Shown here in pieces: positions 23,312 to 31,728 of a stretch of 35,006 nucleotides of DNA. Source of the DNA: EX4484-217-1 sp964496035 (GTDB taxonomy: Archaea; Thermoproteota; Thermoprotei_A; EX4484-217-1); assembly GCA_964496035.1 (NCBI GenBank), contig CAZBXI010000010.1:1-35006 (forward strand). The letters are read 5' to 3'. How positions within the stretch are numbered: the first letter of the stretch is position 1; every line of letters starts with the position of its first letter. The position numbers were made by a program, and so were the translations under genes. The notes under the pieces are model-generated. The model did no database searches, was not told where the DNA came from, and worked only from the letters and a program-made list of their open reading frames with translations.

Positions 23312-24988
23312 TTAAGCTTTAATTAAGGCTTCTACATCAACACCTAATGATTTCAGATCTTCGTACGCCATTCTGTAGGTATTGTACGGGTCGAAACTGT
23401 ATTTGAAAATGTATCTTGCTACTTCCCATACGTCGAGAACGTTTCTAGCTATTAGCCATCTCAGGAATACTGCTCTTTTCTGAATATCGTCTATGACATC
23501 TTCGACTGTTAACCCTGCTTGCTTTGCTAACTTCTTTATTAACACTGAGTTTTTGAAGAACATTTCATGCTTATCCTTAATGGGATCCCACTTCATGACT
23601 GTACGGTAGTCATTGTAGTCAGCTACTTCTTGAGCTATTGTAACCCTTCTTTCAATTTTAAACTTAGTAGGTGTTTTCGGTTTTACAACTCTTTGTATGT
23701 GCATGAATATGTTCATGAGCTTCATGTATGTTGGAGGAATATTCATTGGCGGTGACATTAACCTCTTAATAGCATAGTCCAGTGTTTCAGCATGTATTGT
23801 GCTTAATCCTCCATGTCCCGTCGCCATTGCTTGGAATAGTACGAAAGCTTCTTCCCCTCTAACTTCACCTACAATTATGTAGTCAGGTCTGTATCGCAGG
23901 CTTATTTTTACGAGGTCATAGAGTGTTATTTCGCTGGTTTTCTGACCTACTATTGCATAGCTAACTCTTGTAGAAAGTTGAACCCAGTTTTCATGTGGTA
24001 GATTAAGTTCAGGAGTATCTTCTACAGTAACTATTTTCATACCTGGCCTTATGAATAAGCTAAACGCGTTAAGTAGAGTTGTTTTGCCTGCACCCGTACC
24101 TCCAGCTATCATGAATGTTTTACGTTTTTCAACCATGTACCATATGTAAGCTGCGAAAGTTTCGTCAATAACACCGGACTTTATAAGCTCCGTGGGTGAT
24201 AATGGTTTTTCACGGAACTTTCTAATGGTAAATGTTGGGCCTCTTGGTGAAACTTCTGTGCTGAATGTTGCAGCTAATCTGTGTTTTTCAGGAAGCATTG
24301 CATCGAGTACAGGGAAAGCTATGCTCACATGTTTTCCTGCTTTATGAGCTAGCCTCATTATGAAGTCATTTAAATGCTCAGCGTCGTTGAATATTATGTT
24401 TGTAGGTAAGCTCTCGTACTTCTTATGCCAAACATAGATGGGTTTACCTGCTCCATCGCAGCTAATATCTTCAATATTAGGATCTCTCATTAGAGGATCT
24501 ATTGGCCCATAGCCTAGCAGGTTTCTTTCAACGTAATATAGTATTTTAGCTCTTCTACTACCTGTTAGCCTGAAAACTGAACGGTACTTATTAGCTAGTC
24601 TTATAACTTCCTTAGTGACGTATGATCTTAAATCTTCAATTGCTTCTGTAGGTTCTAACTCTTCAGTTAAAATATCGATTAATCTTTCAAGAATTTCATG
24701 TTCTTCAGGCGTAAGTGTGAATTCTTCAACATAATAGCCTAACATACCGCCTCTTTCAGGTATGGTCACTATGTTGACCTTGGCGAACGGTTCATAAACA
24801 TAGTATGACTCAATTACAGTATAGGTAGGTTTTATTGGGAGCACTGTTATGGGTTCTCTTCTAATAATACTCATTAATATTTCTTCTACTTTCTTCTTTT
24901 TCCTCCTAGCAAAATATTCAGCAATACGTTCAGTTATAGACTTACGGGTTCTTCTTAAACCTGTTTTTCTTAACCTAAATTTCACCAT
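23312..24988 (-). CDS. TadA/CpaF/VirB11-family secretion ATPase
   Basis: A 558-aa hexameric ATPase of type IV pilus and type II/IV secretion systems. A basic N-terminus and linker domain lead into the core: GYGPIDPLMRDPNIEDISCDG, FTIRKFREKPLSP, Walker A GGTGAGKT (296-303), VTVEDTPELNLP, and Walker B with the Asp and His boxes in DYIIVGEVRGEEAFVLFQAMATGHGGLSTIHAE. It powers pilus assembly, adhesion or secretion at the cytoplasmic membrane. The start is 5 nt after the stop of the tadC gene, so the pair is an operon. No pilin or prepilin peptidase is visible in the window. Confidence 0.93.
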   Translation of the reverse strand: MVKFRLRKTGLRRTRKSITERIAEYFARRKKKKVEEILMSIIRREPITVLPIKPTYTVIESYYVYEPFAKVNIVTIPERGGMLGYYVEEFTLTPEEHEILERLIDILTEELEPTEAIEDLRSYVTKEVIRLANKYRSVFRLTGSRRAKILYYVERNLLGYGPIDPLMRDPNIEDISCDGAGKPIYVWHKKYESLPTNIIFNDAEHLNDFIMRLAHKAGKHVSIAFPVLDAMLPEKHRLAATFSTEVSPRGPTFTIRKFREKPLSPTELIKSGVIDETFAAYIWYMVEKRKTFMIAGGTGAGKTTLLNAFSLFIRPGMKIVTVEDTPELNLPHENWVQLSTRVSYAIVGQKTSEITLYDLVKISLRYRPDYIIVGEVRGEEAFVLFQAMATGHGGLSTIHAETLDYAIKRLMSPPMNIPPTYMKLMNIFMHIQRVVKPKTPTKFKIERRVTIAQEVADYNDYRTVMKWDPIKDKHEMFFKNSVLIKKLAKQAGLTVEDVIDDIQKRAVFLRWLIARNVLDVWEVARYIFKYSFDPYNTYRMAYEDLKSLGVDVEALIKA

Positions 24989-24993
24989 TTTCT

Positions 24994-26694
24994 TTACACC
25001 TGAGTTACGAATGGAGCAGTTAATATTTCGAAAACTGAGGAAATTAGGAGGAGTACTAATGTTAAACCTGAGAGTATTATAGCATGTTTAAACCCTGAAG
25101 AAACTGTTCCATTAGCTATTTTTCCTGTAACTAAGCCCATAATGTAAACGTTAAGTATCGTCGCAGGCATTACGAGCATTAAAGCATTCCTGTATGCTCC
25201 AACACTTAAAGCTAAGCTTTTCATGAAAACAGCCAGGAAAACCATGGAAATTATGACGGTTATAGCACCTATGTAGGGTATGACCATAAGTGTTCTCATG
25301 GATGCGGCTTTCTCCTTTTCAACATGTTCAGACATTTCAGCGAACCATGCCATACTCTCAAGCGTTTCTGGACTTCCTCCTCCAACTTCTATAGCGTCGG
25401 TTAATATATACAAGAACACTTTCGCTCTCCAAGCCCTTATCTTAGATACTAGCAATGAGTATATTCTTGAAAGCGAGAAACCGAGGGAAAGTCTCATAGC
25501 CATATCCCTTAAATGCTTAGAGAATATTCCATAATCTCTAGCGGAAAGCACTATAATACACTTTTCAGGTGAAAGCCCTGTCTTCCTAACTTCAACTAAG
25601 TCTCTTAGGAATGAGGTTATTCCTTTAGTTAAACCTCTAACCTCTCTACTAATTATGATCTCGTAAATTGCTGCGGGTAGTGTAGGTATTACGAGAGCTA
25701 ATCCTAAACCTATTGACGATAAGAAAGCAGGGTCTATATTCATGACTTCACCCATATGCGAAAGTACGATAACGAATGGCTCAAATGTCTTATATATTAC
25801 ATGAGTTTTCGGTAGGTAGAATGGTAGAAACATTTCCACCGAGAATATGAACATTAGAGGTAATGAAATACCGAAATATACTATGTAAGGTCTAATTTCA
25901 GTCCATGGCTCCTTATATTGAAGAACATCAGCAATGTACATTATGGCTCCCGATATGAAAGGCAGTAGGATGTAGGAAAATAGGAATAATGTTACACCGC
26001 TGAAAGCTGGAATACTTACCGCAGGTATTGAAGTATTTATTAGGTAAATAGCGTCCATAGCTAGCATTACGAAAATTATTATTGCNNNNNNNNNNNNNNN
26101 NNNNNNNNNNNNNNNNNNNNNNNNNNNNNNNNNNNNNNNNNNNNNNNNNNNNNNNNNNNNNNNNNNNNNNNNNNNNNNNNNNNNNATCCTCCTGAAAACA
26201 TCTTTGGCTCCAGCAAGTCTTTCAAAAGCTCTATGCGGGCTTAAACCTCCCGTAGCCATGATTGTTAAGTAAGCTACGGCATATGGTACCTCTTGATCCA
26301 TGGATGCTCCTCTACTAGCAGCCATAGCCTTTGGAAATAGCTGGCCAAAGAATACTAGCATTAAAGCTGGGAGCAGAACGAAAAATACAACTGTGGCTAT
26401 TATTAACTCGTTAACATAGGTTACAAACAATATTGTAGACACTATTACAGTAACAGATACGGCAAGAGATACAAGAAATAGGAAACCGACAAAGCAAGCA
26501 TACACCTCATAGTAGAGCCTTATGTTAGCACTCTTAATATTCTGAGGAATATCAGGAAAAATGTATAGTATTGCTTTACCCATAAATCTAAACTTGGAAT
26601 ATATGAAATTCCAGAAGTCATCGCTTAATTTTCTTTTAACGGGAGCTGCAGTTTTGCCTTCTTTTACTAACTTCTTTTTTCTCCTTAATACCAC
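24994..26694 (-). CDS. TadC/GspF-type membrane platform protein, contains assembly gap
   Basis: A polytopic membrane protein of about 566 aa (with 34 unknown residues) that anchors the TadA-type ATPase. Two T2SSF domains can be seen: one near VPYAVAYLTIMATGGLSPHRAFERLAG, the other near ITSFLRDLVEVRKTGLSPEKCI and EVGGGSPETLESMAWFAEMSEHVEKEKAA. About seven to nine hydrophobic helices occur. GTG start with a very basic N-terminus. 100 N bases (26086-26185) interrupt the sequence between the first domain and the next helices. The frame is compatible on both sides if the gap is truly 100 bp, but 100 N is usually a placeholder. Confidence 0.88.
   Translation of the reverse strand: MVLRRKKKLVKEGKTAAPVKRKLSDDFWNFIYSKFRFMGKAILYIFPDIPQNIKSANIRLYYEVYACFVGFLFLVSLAVSVTVIVSTILFVTYVNELIIATVVFFVLLPALMLVFFGQLFPKAMAASRGASMDQEVPYAVAYLTIMATGGLSPHRAFERLAGAKDVFRRXXXXXXXXXXXXXXXXXXXXXXXXXXXXXXXXXXAIIIFVMLAMDAIYLINTSIPAVSIPAFSGVTLFLFSYILLPFISGAIMYIADVLQYKEPWTEIRPYIVYFGISLPLMFIFSVEMFLPFYLPKTHVIYKTFEPFVIVLSHMGEVMNIDPAFLSSIGLGLALVIPTLPAAIYEIIISREVRGLTKGITSFLRDLVEVRKTGLSPEKCIIVLSARDYGIFSKHLRDMAMRLSLGFSLSRIYSLLVSKIRAWRAKVFLYILTDAIEVGGGSPETLESMAWFAEMSEHVEKEKAASMRTLMVIPYIGAITVIISMVFLAVFMKSLALSVGAYRNALMLVMPATILNVYIMGLVTGKIANGTVSSGFKHAIILSGLTLVLLLISSVFEILTAPFVTQV
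26086..26185. other. Assembly gap of 100 N
   Basis: One hundred unknown bases within the tadC-like gene. The round size suggests a scaffold placeholder rather than a measured length. The gene family is continuous across it. Confidence 0.99.
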
Positions 26695-26852
26695 GTTTTA
26701 AGCACCGACTGTTGTGTTCTACTTTAACATACACAGTATTATATTTTTTCTTCTCCCAATATTCACTTTTAAACAAACAGTTTAAACCAGTATTACTAAG
26801 TAGATATTTTTTAGAATGACAATAAAGAAAAACTTCACTTGGGATTAATAAC

Positions 26853-27377
26853 ATGTTATCTTCAAAAGAAGCAACAAACGTTGAAGTCCAATATACTGTA
26901 GAACACGAAACTTACGTTGACATATGGGATGAGTTTATTAGACACATGGTTAGGCTTGGCTATGCTATTAAAATGGCATACCTTATTTCCGAATATGATG
27001 GAATATCAATGTTAAGAGATGTTCTTAAATGCTTTTCCGAACATAGCAAATTAAGTAGATGTATCAATTTATCATCTGATGAAGCCAGAAAAATACTTAA
27101 GATATTATTTAATGAAAACGTAGGCTATTTCCTCGCTAAATTATCTTTAGCTTCTGCACTCACATCGAATATTGGAAGATTAAACATTGTAGATAGAATT
27201 ATTAAACATAAGATCTCAGAGAAAACCAATAATTTACTTATTGAACTATCCGGCGTAAATTATAATGACATAAACCTAAGTAAACAAGGTATTAAGGGCT
27301 TTAAGACTAAGTTAGCTGTTCTCTCTAACATCTTAGCATCAGTATGTGATATAGCCTTAGGTGTCTACGGAAAATAA
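26853..27377 (+). CDS. Hypothetical all-helical protein
   Basis: A 174-aa protein, not recognised. Predicted helices throughout: YVDIWDEFIRHMVRLGYAIK, DVLKCFSEHSKLSRCINLSS, EARKILKILFNENVGYFLAKLS and KTKLAVLSNILASVCDIALG. No membrane segment, signal or metal motif. It faces away from tadC (158 bp between starts) and converges with the second coiled-coil gene, ending 14 bp from that gene's stop. Membership in the Tad-like cluster is possible from position only. Confidence 0.5.
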   Translation: MLSSKEATNVEVQYTVEHETYVDIWDEFIRHMVRLGYAIKMAYLISEYDGISMLRDVLKCFSEHSKLSRCINLSSDEARKILKILFNENVGYFLAKLSLASALTSNIGRLNIVDRIIKHKISEKTNNLLIELSGVNYNDINLSKQGIKGFKTKLAVLSNILASVCDIALGVYGK

Positions 27378-27390
27378 GTGTTTTAGAAGT

Positions 27391-27810
27391 TTATGTTGTA
27401 CGTAACAGTAACTTTACTGGTTTTCCATCTTTAAAAACTACTTTTATCGCTGTAGGTAATTCTCCAAGCTCCATTAAAGGTTCCACGGCTTTTCTAACTT
27501 TTTGAAATGTGAGTATACGTTCCTGCATGTCAGATATCAGGTCCTCCATTAATCTTGCTTCATCCTCAACTGTTGGATTTATGACAAGTTTTATGTCTTT
27601 AAGATCGACTTCTCTGCTACCTGTTTTCTCCAAGCCCTCAACTATTCTCGCTAATGTCTCTCTAAGCTTACGTACTTTTTCCGCTTTAGCTCTTAAATCC
27701 TCAACATCCTTCAAAACTTTACTTAAACTTTTCCTTAGCTCATCTATCTCCTTATCTATGTAAGATATGAATTCTCGAACGTTTGGGAATTCTTTTATTT
27801 CTAATACCAA
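27391..27810 (-). CDS. Coiled-coil protein associated with the Tad-like cluster (copy 2)
   Basis: A 139-aa paralogue of 22727-23161. It starts with LEIKEFPNVREFISYIDKEI, continues with a coiled coil (SLSKVLKDVEDLRAKAEKV) and a second helix pair (EARLMEDLISDMQERILTF), and ends in IKVVFKDGKPVKLLLRT. The same order of short strand motif, long coil, second coil and final strand pair occurs in both copies, with lengths differing by five residues. No known domain. It is divergent from the origin-adjacent gene at 27911. Confidence 0.65.
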   Translation of the reverse strand: MVLEIKEFPNVREFISYIDKEIDELRKSLSKVLKDVEDLRAKAEKVRKLRETLARIVEGLEKTGSREVDLKDIKLVINPTVEDEARLMEDLISDMQERILTFQKVRKAVEPLMELGELPTAIKVVFKDGKPVKLLLRTT

Positions 27811-27910
27811 TGCATATCCCTACAGATAATTCTCCGAAGATACGCTAATAAATTTACGCATCTAACTTAAATACTTTAAATTAATAGAGATATAGTATGA
27901 GGATGAGGGG

Positions 27911-28690
27911 ATGAGTGAACTTAAAATACGCTCCGACATAGAGCAGAAAAGTCTTTTACTAAAAGACCCATTGTTTAAAGCTAAATTAGCAACATTCGGA
28001 GAATACGAGGGGTTTACCCGGGGTCATGTGAAGGAAATTATAAAAACTCTTCTTGATAAAGCAGCTGCAGAAACTTGTTATCATTTCAAGATATCGTTAA
28101 AGAAAGGGAATGTTTGGGACGAATACGAAATACTAGCATGTAAGGGCTCAATACAAATGATTTTAGCTAGAATTAATGGAAAAGAATTTCTTGGTAAAAA
28201 AGCTTTTGAAGAATTTCAGGGAATTTCAAGTAGACCATATACTCAAGCAATTATGGAGATAACTAAGATAGAGGAAAAAGTTCTTACAAGTCTTTTCAAA
28301 CCCGCACCTAAAATTACTGTAGCTAAGCCTACAGAGGAAACTAAGCCTCCTCCCGTAGAGACTGCGCCCCCATCAGTTTCTAGAGAAATTGCTTCTAGAA
28401 TACTTCCTTCCATCCTAGATAAGGAGCAAGATATTAGAAAACTAGCTACAGTATATACTGAAGTTTACGGATACAGATTTAGAAATTTAAGAATAAGACT
28501 AGCAGAGGACGTTATTGAGTTATTGATGGAGCTTAGATCCACATCTTCAAGCTGGATAAGACCTGAGGAGATGATTAAAAAACTAACATACCGTCATATA
28601 GGTCCAAGACTAGATAAGTGGGCAAAAACAAAAGTGCCATTAAAGCTAGTACTTCTCGTAAATGGAAAGAGACTAGAATTAGCTCGATAA
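27911..28690 (+). CDS. Hypothetical two-domain protein beside the replication origin
   Basis: A 259-aa protein, not recognised. The N-terminal domain (about 1-135) contains GEYEGFTRGHVKEIIKTLLD and a beta-rich segment with HFKISLKKGNVWDEYEILAC. A proline/threonine-rich linker (about 138-165: PAPKITVAKP, PPPVETAPP) joins it to a helical C-terminal domain (SREIASRILPSILDKEQDIR; RPEEMIKKLTYRHIG). The stop is 8 bp before the first ORB region, so the gene directly abuts the origin. Origin-adjacent genes in archaea often encode replication factors, but nothing in the sequence proves that here. Confidence 0.55.
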   Translation: MSELKIRSDIEQKSLLLKDPLFKAKLATFGEYEGFTRGHVKEIIKTLLDKAAAETCYHFKISLKKGNVWDEYEILACKGSIQMILARINGKEFLGKKAFEEFQGISSRPYTQAIMEITKIEEKVLTSLFKPAPKITVAKPTEETKPPPVETAPPSVSREIASRILPSILDKEQDIRKLATVYTEVYGYRFRNLRIRLAEDVIELLMELRSTSSSWIRPEEMIKKLTYRHIGPRLDKWAKTKVPLKLVLLVNGKRLELAR

Positions 28691-28697
28691 TAGGAGA

Positions 28698-28723
28698 CCC
28701 CCACCCCACTATTTCCACTGGAG
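28698..28723 (-). promoter_or_regulatory. Origin recognition box (ORB), left copy
   Basis: Read on the minus strand: CTCCAGTGGAAA, then TAG, then TGGGGTGGGGG. The dyad TCCAGTGGA and the following G-string are the two parts of the archaeal ORB contacted by the winged helix and the AAA+ domain of Orc1/Cdc6. The G-string points left, away from the AT-rich core. Confidence 0.85.
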
Positions 28724-28848
28724 TGAAAAACTCTTTCTATAAACTACTCATGTAGTATTGTTAAGCGCTAATTTAAGAGAAATATATAGATGTTAAATAT
28801 TTCTATATATATAATTTAGCCAAAACTTCTCCTTGATTAGATATGTTT

Positions 28849-28876
28849 CTCCAGTGGAAACAGAGGGGTGGGCGGG
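28849..28876 (+). promoter_or_regulatory. Origin recognition box (ORB), right copy
   Basis: CTCCAGTGGAAACAGAG followed by GGGTGGGCGGG on the plus strand. Its first 12 bases are identical to the left copy, in opposite orientation, with the G-string pointing right. It ends one base before the stop codon of the HTH-CBS gene. Confidence 0.88.
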
Positions 28877-28877
28877 T

Positions 28878-29447
28878 TTAAGTAGTCATTCTTGCTTTAA
28901 TTATATCTATCTTAGTTATTATCCCTACAAGTTTCCCCTTATCAACTATTAGTACTGCAGGATATTCTGAAAGAAGACCTGTTATTGTCGATGTTTTCGC
29001 TGTTGGAGGCAAGGCAGGTAAGGGAGGATCCATAATTTCAACCACCTTCCTCTTAAATATGTTCTCTGTTTTCTTCTCCGAAACTTTCCTAAGAAGGGTA
29101 GAGTCTATGACCGTACCAATTATTTTACCGTGTTCGTCAAGGACCGGTATTTGAGATATTCCGTATTTGTCCATTAAATGAACAGCGTATTCAACAGTGT
29201 CATCGGGTCTAACTGTAATTACAGGTGTATGCATTATTTTAGATGCTTCATCGTTCACGCCTAAGGCCTCATTTATAACGTCAAGTATTTTCTTTAGTGT
29301 TGTAAGTCTCGGGTTAATGTCTCCTCTCTCTATTCTAGCTACTAATGATTGACTAACACCTGCTCTTCTAGCTAGCTCCTTCTGAGTTAACCCAGCTCTA
29401 AGTCTTAACCTCCTAATTTCTTCCGGTGTAGGTAGTCTAAAGCTCAT
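28878..29447 (-). CDS. HTH (XRE)-CBS pair transcriptional regulator
   Basis: A 189-aa archaeal regulator. The N-terminal helix-turn-helix (RLRAGLTQKELARRAGVSQSLVARIERGDINP, about 15-46) is followed by two CBS motifs (ITVRPDDTVEYAVHLMDKYGISQIPVLDEHGKIIGTV, and ALPPTAKTSTITGLLSEYPAVLIVDKGKLVGII). CBS pairs bind adenosyl ligands such as AMP, ATP or SAM, so this is probably a nucleotide-responsive DNA-binding protein. Its 3' end abuts the right ORB. It is divergent from the ZPR1-like gene. Confidence 0.9.
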   Translation of the reverse strand: MSFRLPTPEEIRRLRLRAGLTQKELARRAGVSQSLVARIERGDINPRLTTLKKILDVINEALGVNDEASKIMHTPVITVRPDDTVEYAVHLMDKYGISQIPVLDEHGKIIGTVIDSTLLRKVSEKKTENIFKRKVVEIMDPPLPALPPTAKTSTITGLLSEYPAVLIVDKGKLVGIITKIDIIKARMTT

Positions 29448-29551
29448 AACTCGGTCCTTATGCTCTTTTTCAAGATAGTGTTCTTCAGAACATACTTATA
29501 AATTAGTACTGTTAGTTATGCATGTAGCTGTGTAGGAAGAAGGCATCTACA

Positions 29552-30112
29552 ATGTCAAAGTATATTAATGTTTTCGAAAAATATGTTTCAACATGTCCTT
29601 CATGCGGGGAGCAGTCATTCCATATTGTAGAATTTAGCTATAAAACCCCTTTCTTCGATGAAATACTGATAATATCTGGTAGATGTGTTAAGTGTGGGTA
29701 TAGATTTTTTGACGTATTTAATGTAAAGGAGCATGAACCAGTACGTTTCATATTAAAAGTTGAAAAACCCGTTGATCTAAACTCTCTTGTTGTTCGATCG
29801 CAGACAGGGACAATATTGATTCCGGAGCTAGGTATAGCTATTGAGCCAGGAATTTTAGCTTCTCCTTACATAACAACAGTTGAAGGAGTTCTTTATAAGG
29901 TTCTCGATGTTTTAGAGGTTTATAAGGAGGAAGATAAAGAGGCATATACGAGAACTAAAAGGGCAATAGAGGAAGCAATAGAGGGGAAAGTCAAGTTTAC
30001 ATTTATTCTAGAAGATCCTTTCGGCAATAGCCTATTAATCCCTAAGAGGAGAGAAAGCTTAGAAGTAATTAGATTAAAGGGGTATAAGGAATCTAAGAAG
30101 AACGATAACTAA
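29552..30112 (+). CDS. ZPR1-type zinc finger protein
   Basis: A 186-aa archaeal ZPR1 homologue. A C4 zinc finger (CPSCGEQSFHIVEF, CVKCGYR) is followed by the ZPR1 beta domain: EHEPVRFILKVEKPVDLNSLVVRS, IELGIEPG-like segment (PELGIAIEPGI), TTVEGVL and FILEDPFGNSLL. Eukaryotic ZPR1 binds and folds eEF1A; archaeal single-unit versions may have a comparable chaperone role. Its last 39 bp overlap, tail to tail, the Sec61-beta gene. Confidence 0.88.
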   Translation: MSKYINVFEKYVSTCPSCGEQSFHIVEFSYKTPFFDEILIISGRCVKCGYRFFDVFNVKEHEPVRFILKVEKPVDLNSLVVRSQTGTILIPELGIAIEPGILASPYITTVEGVLYKVLDVLEVYKEEDKEAYTRTKRAIEEAIEGKVKFTFILEDPFGNSLLIPKRRESLEVIRLKGYKESKKNDN

Positions 30113-30265
30113 TGTAAATAATACAGCCATAGCTATTATAACGTGTGGTTTAACCTTAATTCTGCCTTCGAATTCTTCATAAAAGCTTATAAGACCTGCT
30201 GAGCTAAGAGGTCTGATTTCCCTTCTCTCTTTTCTCCTTCTAACCTTTGATCTGGACTTAGGCAA
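30074..30265 (-). CDS. Preprotein translocase subunit Sec61-beta (SecG-like)
   Basis: A 63-aa tail-anchored subunit of the SecYEG translocon. It has a basic N-terminus (MPKSRSKVRRRKERRE), the conserved SSAGLISFYEEFEGRIKVKPHVII, and one C-terminal membrane helix (AMAVLFTLVIVLLRFLI). Length and order match archaeal Sec61-beta. The final codons, which encode the membrane helix end, overlap the end of the ZPR1-like gene in the opposite strand, which restricts change in both. Confidence 0.9.
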   Translation of the reverse strand: MPKSRSKVRRRKERREIRPLSSAGLISFYEEFEGRIKVKPHVIIAMAVLFTLVIVLLRFLIPL

Positions 30266-30332
30266 TATTAGGTAACCTCTGTTTTATTGAGAAAAACTGT
30301 TTAATATAAATCTTTGGGAGCTAAATATCAAG

Positions 30333-30632
30333 GTGGTAGAGTTGAGGATTTCAGAGTTTCAGAAAGTAATTAAAGATTTATATTATGAGAAGGATCGCAG
30401 CAGGGGTTTAGAGAGAACATTTATGTGGTTTATTGAGGAAGTAGGAGAATTAGCTGAAGCTCTAAGGAAAGGCGACAGAGAGAGCCTGGGAGAGGAAATG
30501 GCTGACGTACTTGCCTGGCTCACCTCATTAGCCAACTTAGTTAATGTAGATTTAGAACTTGAAGCCAAGAAGAAGTATGGCAGAGGATTCTGTCCGAGAT
30601 GCGGTATGAAGAAATGCATATGTAAAGAATAA
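30333..30632 (+). CDS. MazG-like nucleotide pyrophosphohydrolase with C-terminal cysteine motif
   Basis: A 99-aa archaeal MazG-type NTP pyrophosphohydrolase. Helical core with EEVGELAEALRKGD and EEMADVLAWLTSLANL, where the Glu and Asp residues bind Mg. The short C-terminal tail CPRCGMKKCIC adds four cysteines and probably binds zinc. Such enzymes clean up aberrant NTPs. GTG start; a TATA-like stretch (TTAATATAAA, 30301-30310) lies about 23 bp upstream, so the mRNA may be nearly leaderless. Confidence 0.85.
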   Translation: MVELRISEFQKVIKDLYYEKDRSRGLERTFMWFIEEVGELAEALRKGDRESLGEEMADVLAWLTSLANLVNVDLELEAKKKYGRGFCPRCGMKKCICKE

Positions 30633-30640
30633 TGGAGTTT

Positions 30641-31411
30641 TCATTTCTTTTTGGAACCATGCTGCTTAATAGCTTTAATAATTCTAGACGCTTTATCCGG
30701 GTTTTCTTCAACAATAGTACCTGTAACTATGGCATCTGCGCCTGCTGATGCAAGTTTTGAAGCTTTATCTTCAGACCTTATACCTCCGCCAACTATTAGG
30801 AATATGTTATTAACAATTTTCTTGGTTAGTTTCACGGTTTCTGGCTTAACGATATCTGGTGCTCCAGAACCTCTTTCGAAATATACGAACCTCATACCTA
30901 GCATTGAAGCAGCTAATGCATATGCTGCAGCTATTTCAGATTTTTCAGGAGGTACACCGTATGCTCTACCTACGTGTCCTGCTGCTCCTCCTTCACCTAT
31001 AATAATATAAGCTGTAGGTATTGCTTCCAACTTAAACCTTTTAACTATAACAGAACCTACTACCTGAGCTCCAATAATGTAGTAGGGGTCTAAAGAGTTA
31101 AGGAGGGACATAAATAATATGGCGTCAGCATACTTAGAAATTCCACTTACATTTCCCGGAAAAATTATGACAGGCAATTTTACGCTATTTTTCACGCTTT
31201 TAACAACGTCGTCAACATCGGCCTGCGATACTCCTATGCTTCCACCTACAAGTATCGCGTCAGTTCCGCATTTTGCCATTTGTACTGCTAGTTCCGAAGC
31301 TTCTCGTGGAGTTGTTTTGTCAGGGTCTATTAATGTAAAATGTAGCGTAGATTCTTCAGCCTTTCTCCTTAAGTACTCTTCTACGGGCCCTATTTTAACG
31401 TAGTATTTCAA
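30641..31411 (-). CDS. Geranylgeranylglyceryl phosphate synthase
   Basis: A TIM-barrel prenyltransferase (256 aa) joining sn-glycerol-1-phosphate to geranylgeranyl diphosphate, the first committed step of archaeal membrane lipids. Motifs: FTLIDPDKT, DAILVGGSIGVSQ, LPVIIFPGNVSGIS, YIIIGEGGAAGHVG, YFERGSGAPD, and the phosphate-binding GGGIRSEDKA with ADAIVTGTIVEE. The start overlaps the Elf1 gene by 4 nt. Works upstream of CarS (5571-6083), with isoprenoid units supplied by the mevalonate genes at 8.7-11.6 kb. Confidence 0.95.
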   Translation of the reverse strand: MKYYVKIGPVEEYLRRKAEESTLHFTLIDPDKTTPREASELAVQMAKCGTDAILVGGSIGVSQADVDDVVKSVKNSVKLPVIIFPGNVSGISKYADAILFMSLLNSLDPYYIIGAQVVGSVIVKRFKLEAIPTAYIIIGEGGAAGHVGRAYGVPPEKSEIAAAYALAASMLGMRFVYFERGSGAPDIVKPETVKLTKKIVNNIFLIVGGGIRSEDKASKLASAGADAIVTGTIVEENPDKASRIIKAIKQHGSKKK

Positions 31412-31713
31412 GCTAATTCCTCTACTTTCTCCTCTTCAGAAGATGTTAAGAACCTATACTCTAATGTTCCACTATAAAAACCATCGAGGAATCTACCGTA
31501 GACATCAACGTTATGAAATAGCTCTGGAACATCCATTTCAGCGTAAAGACCGCAGTTTCCACACTTTATTACTGCATGTTTTATACCGTTAACTGGTTTA
31601 TCAAGCTCCACAGTAACAGCTATTTTACCACAGTTCGGACATTGAAACACATTGGGAATAGTTTTCTTGGGTCTTCTTGCAATAAGCTTCCTTTTCTTCC
31701 TACGCCTTCCCAT
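31408..31713 (-). CDS. Transcription elongation factor Elf1-like zinc protein
   Basis: A 101-aa archaeal Elf1/Elof1 homologue. Basic N-terminal tail (MGRRRKKRKLIARRPKK), then a C4 zinc ribbon (FQCPNCGKIAV and IKCGNCGLYAEM), then an acidic C-terminus. Elf1 binds RNA polymerase near the downstream DNA and aids elongation. I use the ATG at 31713 because AGGTG lies 8 nt upstream; the GTG at 31722 would fall inside that ribosome binding site. Coupled to GGGPS downstream and to a 38-aa membrane protein upstream. Confidence 0.88.
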   Translation of the reverse strand: MGRRRKKRKLIARRPKKTIPNVFQCPNCGKIAVTVELDKPVNGIKHAVIKCGNCGLYAEMDVPELFHNVDVYGRFLDGFYSGTLEYRFLTSSEEEKVEELA

Positions 31714-31728
31714 GGGAGCCACACCTAC

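Larger units (their letters stand above)
28691..28877. other. Probable chromosomal replication origin (oriC)
   Basis: A non-coding 187-bp interval between 3'-ends of two genes. Two origin-recognition-box elements in inverted orientation lie at its edges (28698-28723 and 28849-28876). Between them are about 125 bp of very AT-rich DNA, including a TATATATATAATTT stretch near 28805-28816, a good candidate duplex-unwinding element. This is the layout of ORB-type archaeal origins bound by Orc1/Cdc6, and an orc1/cdc6 gene is in the window at 16708-17907. Confidence 0.85.
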
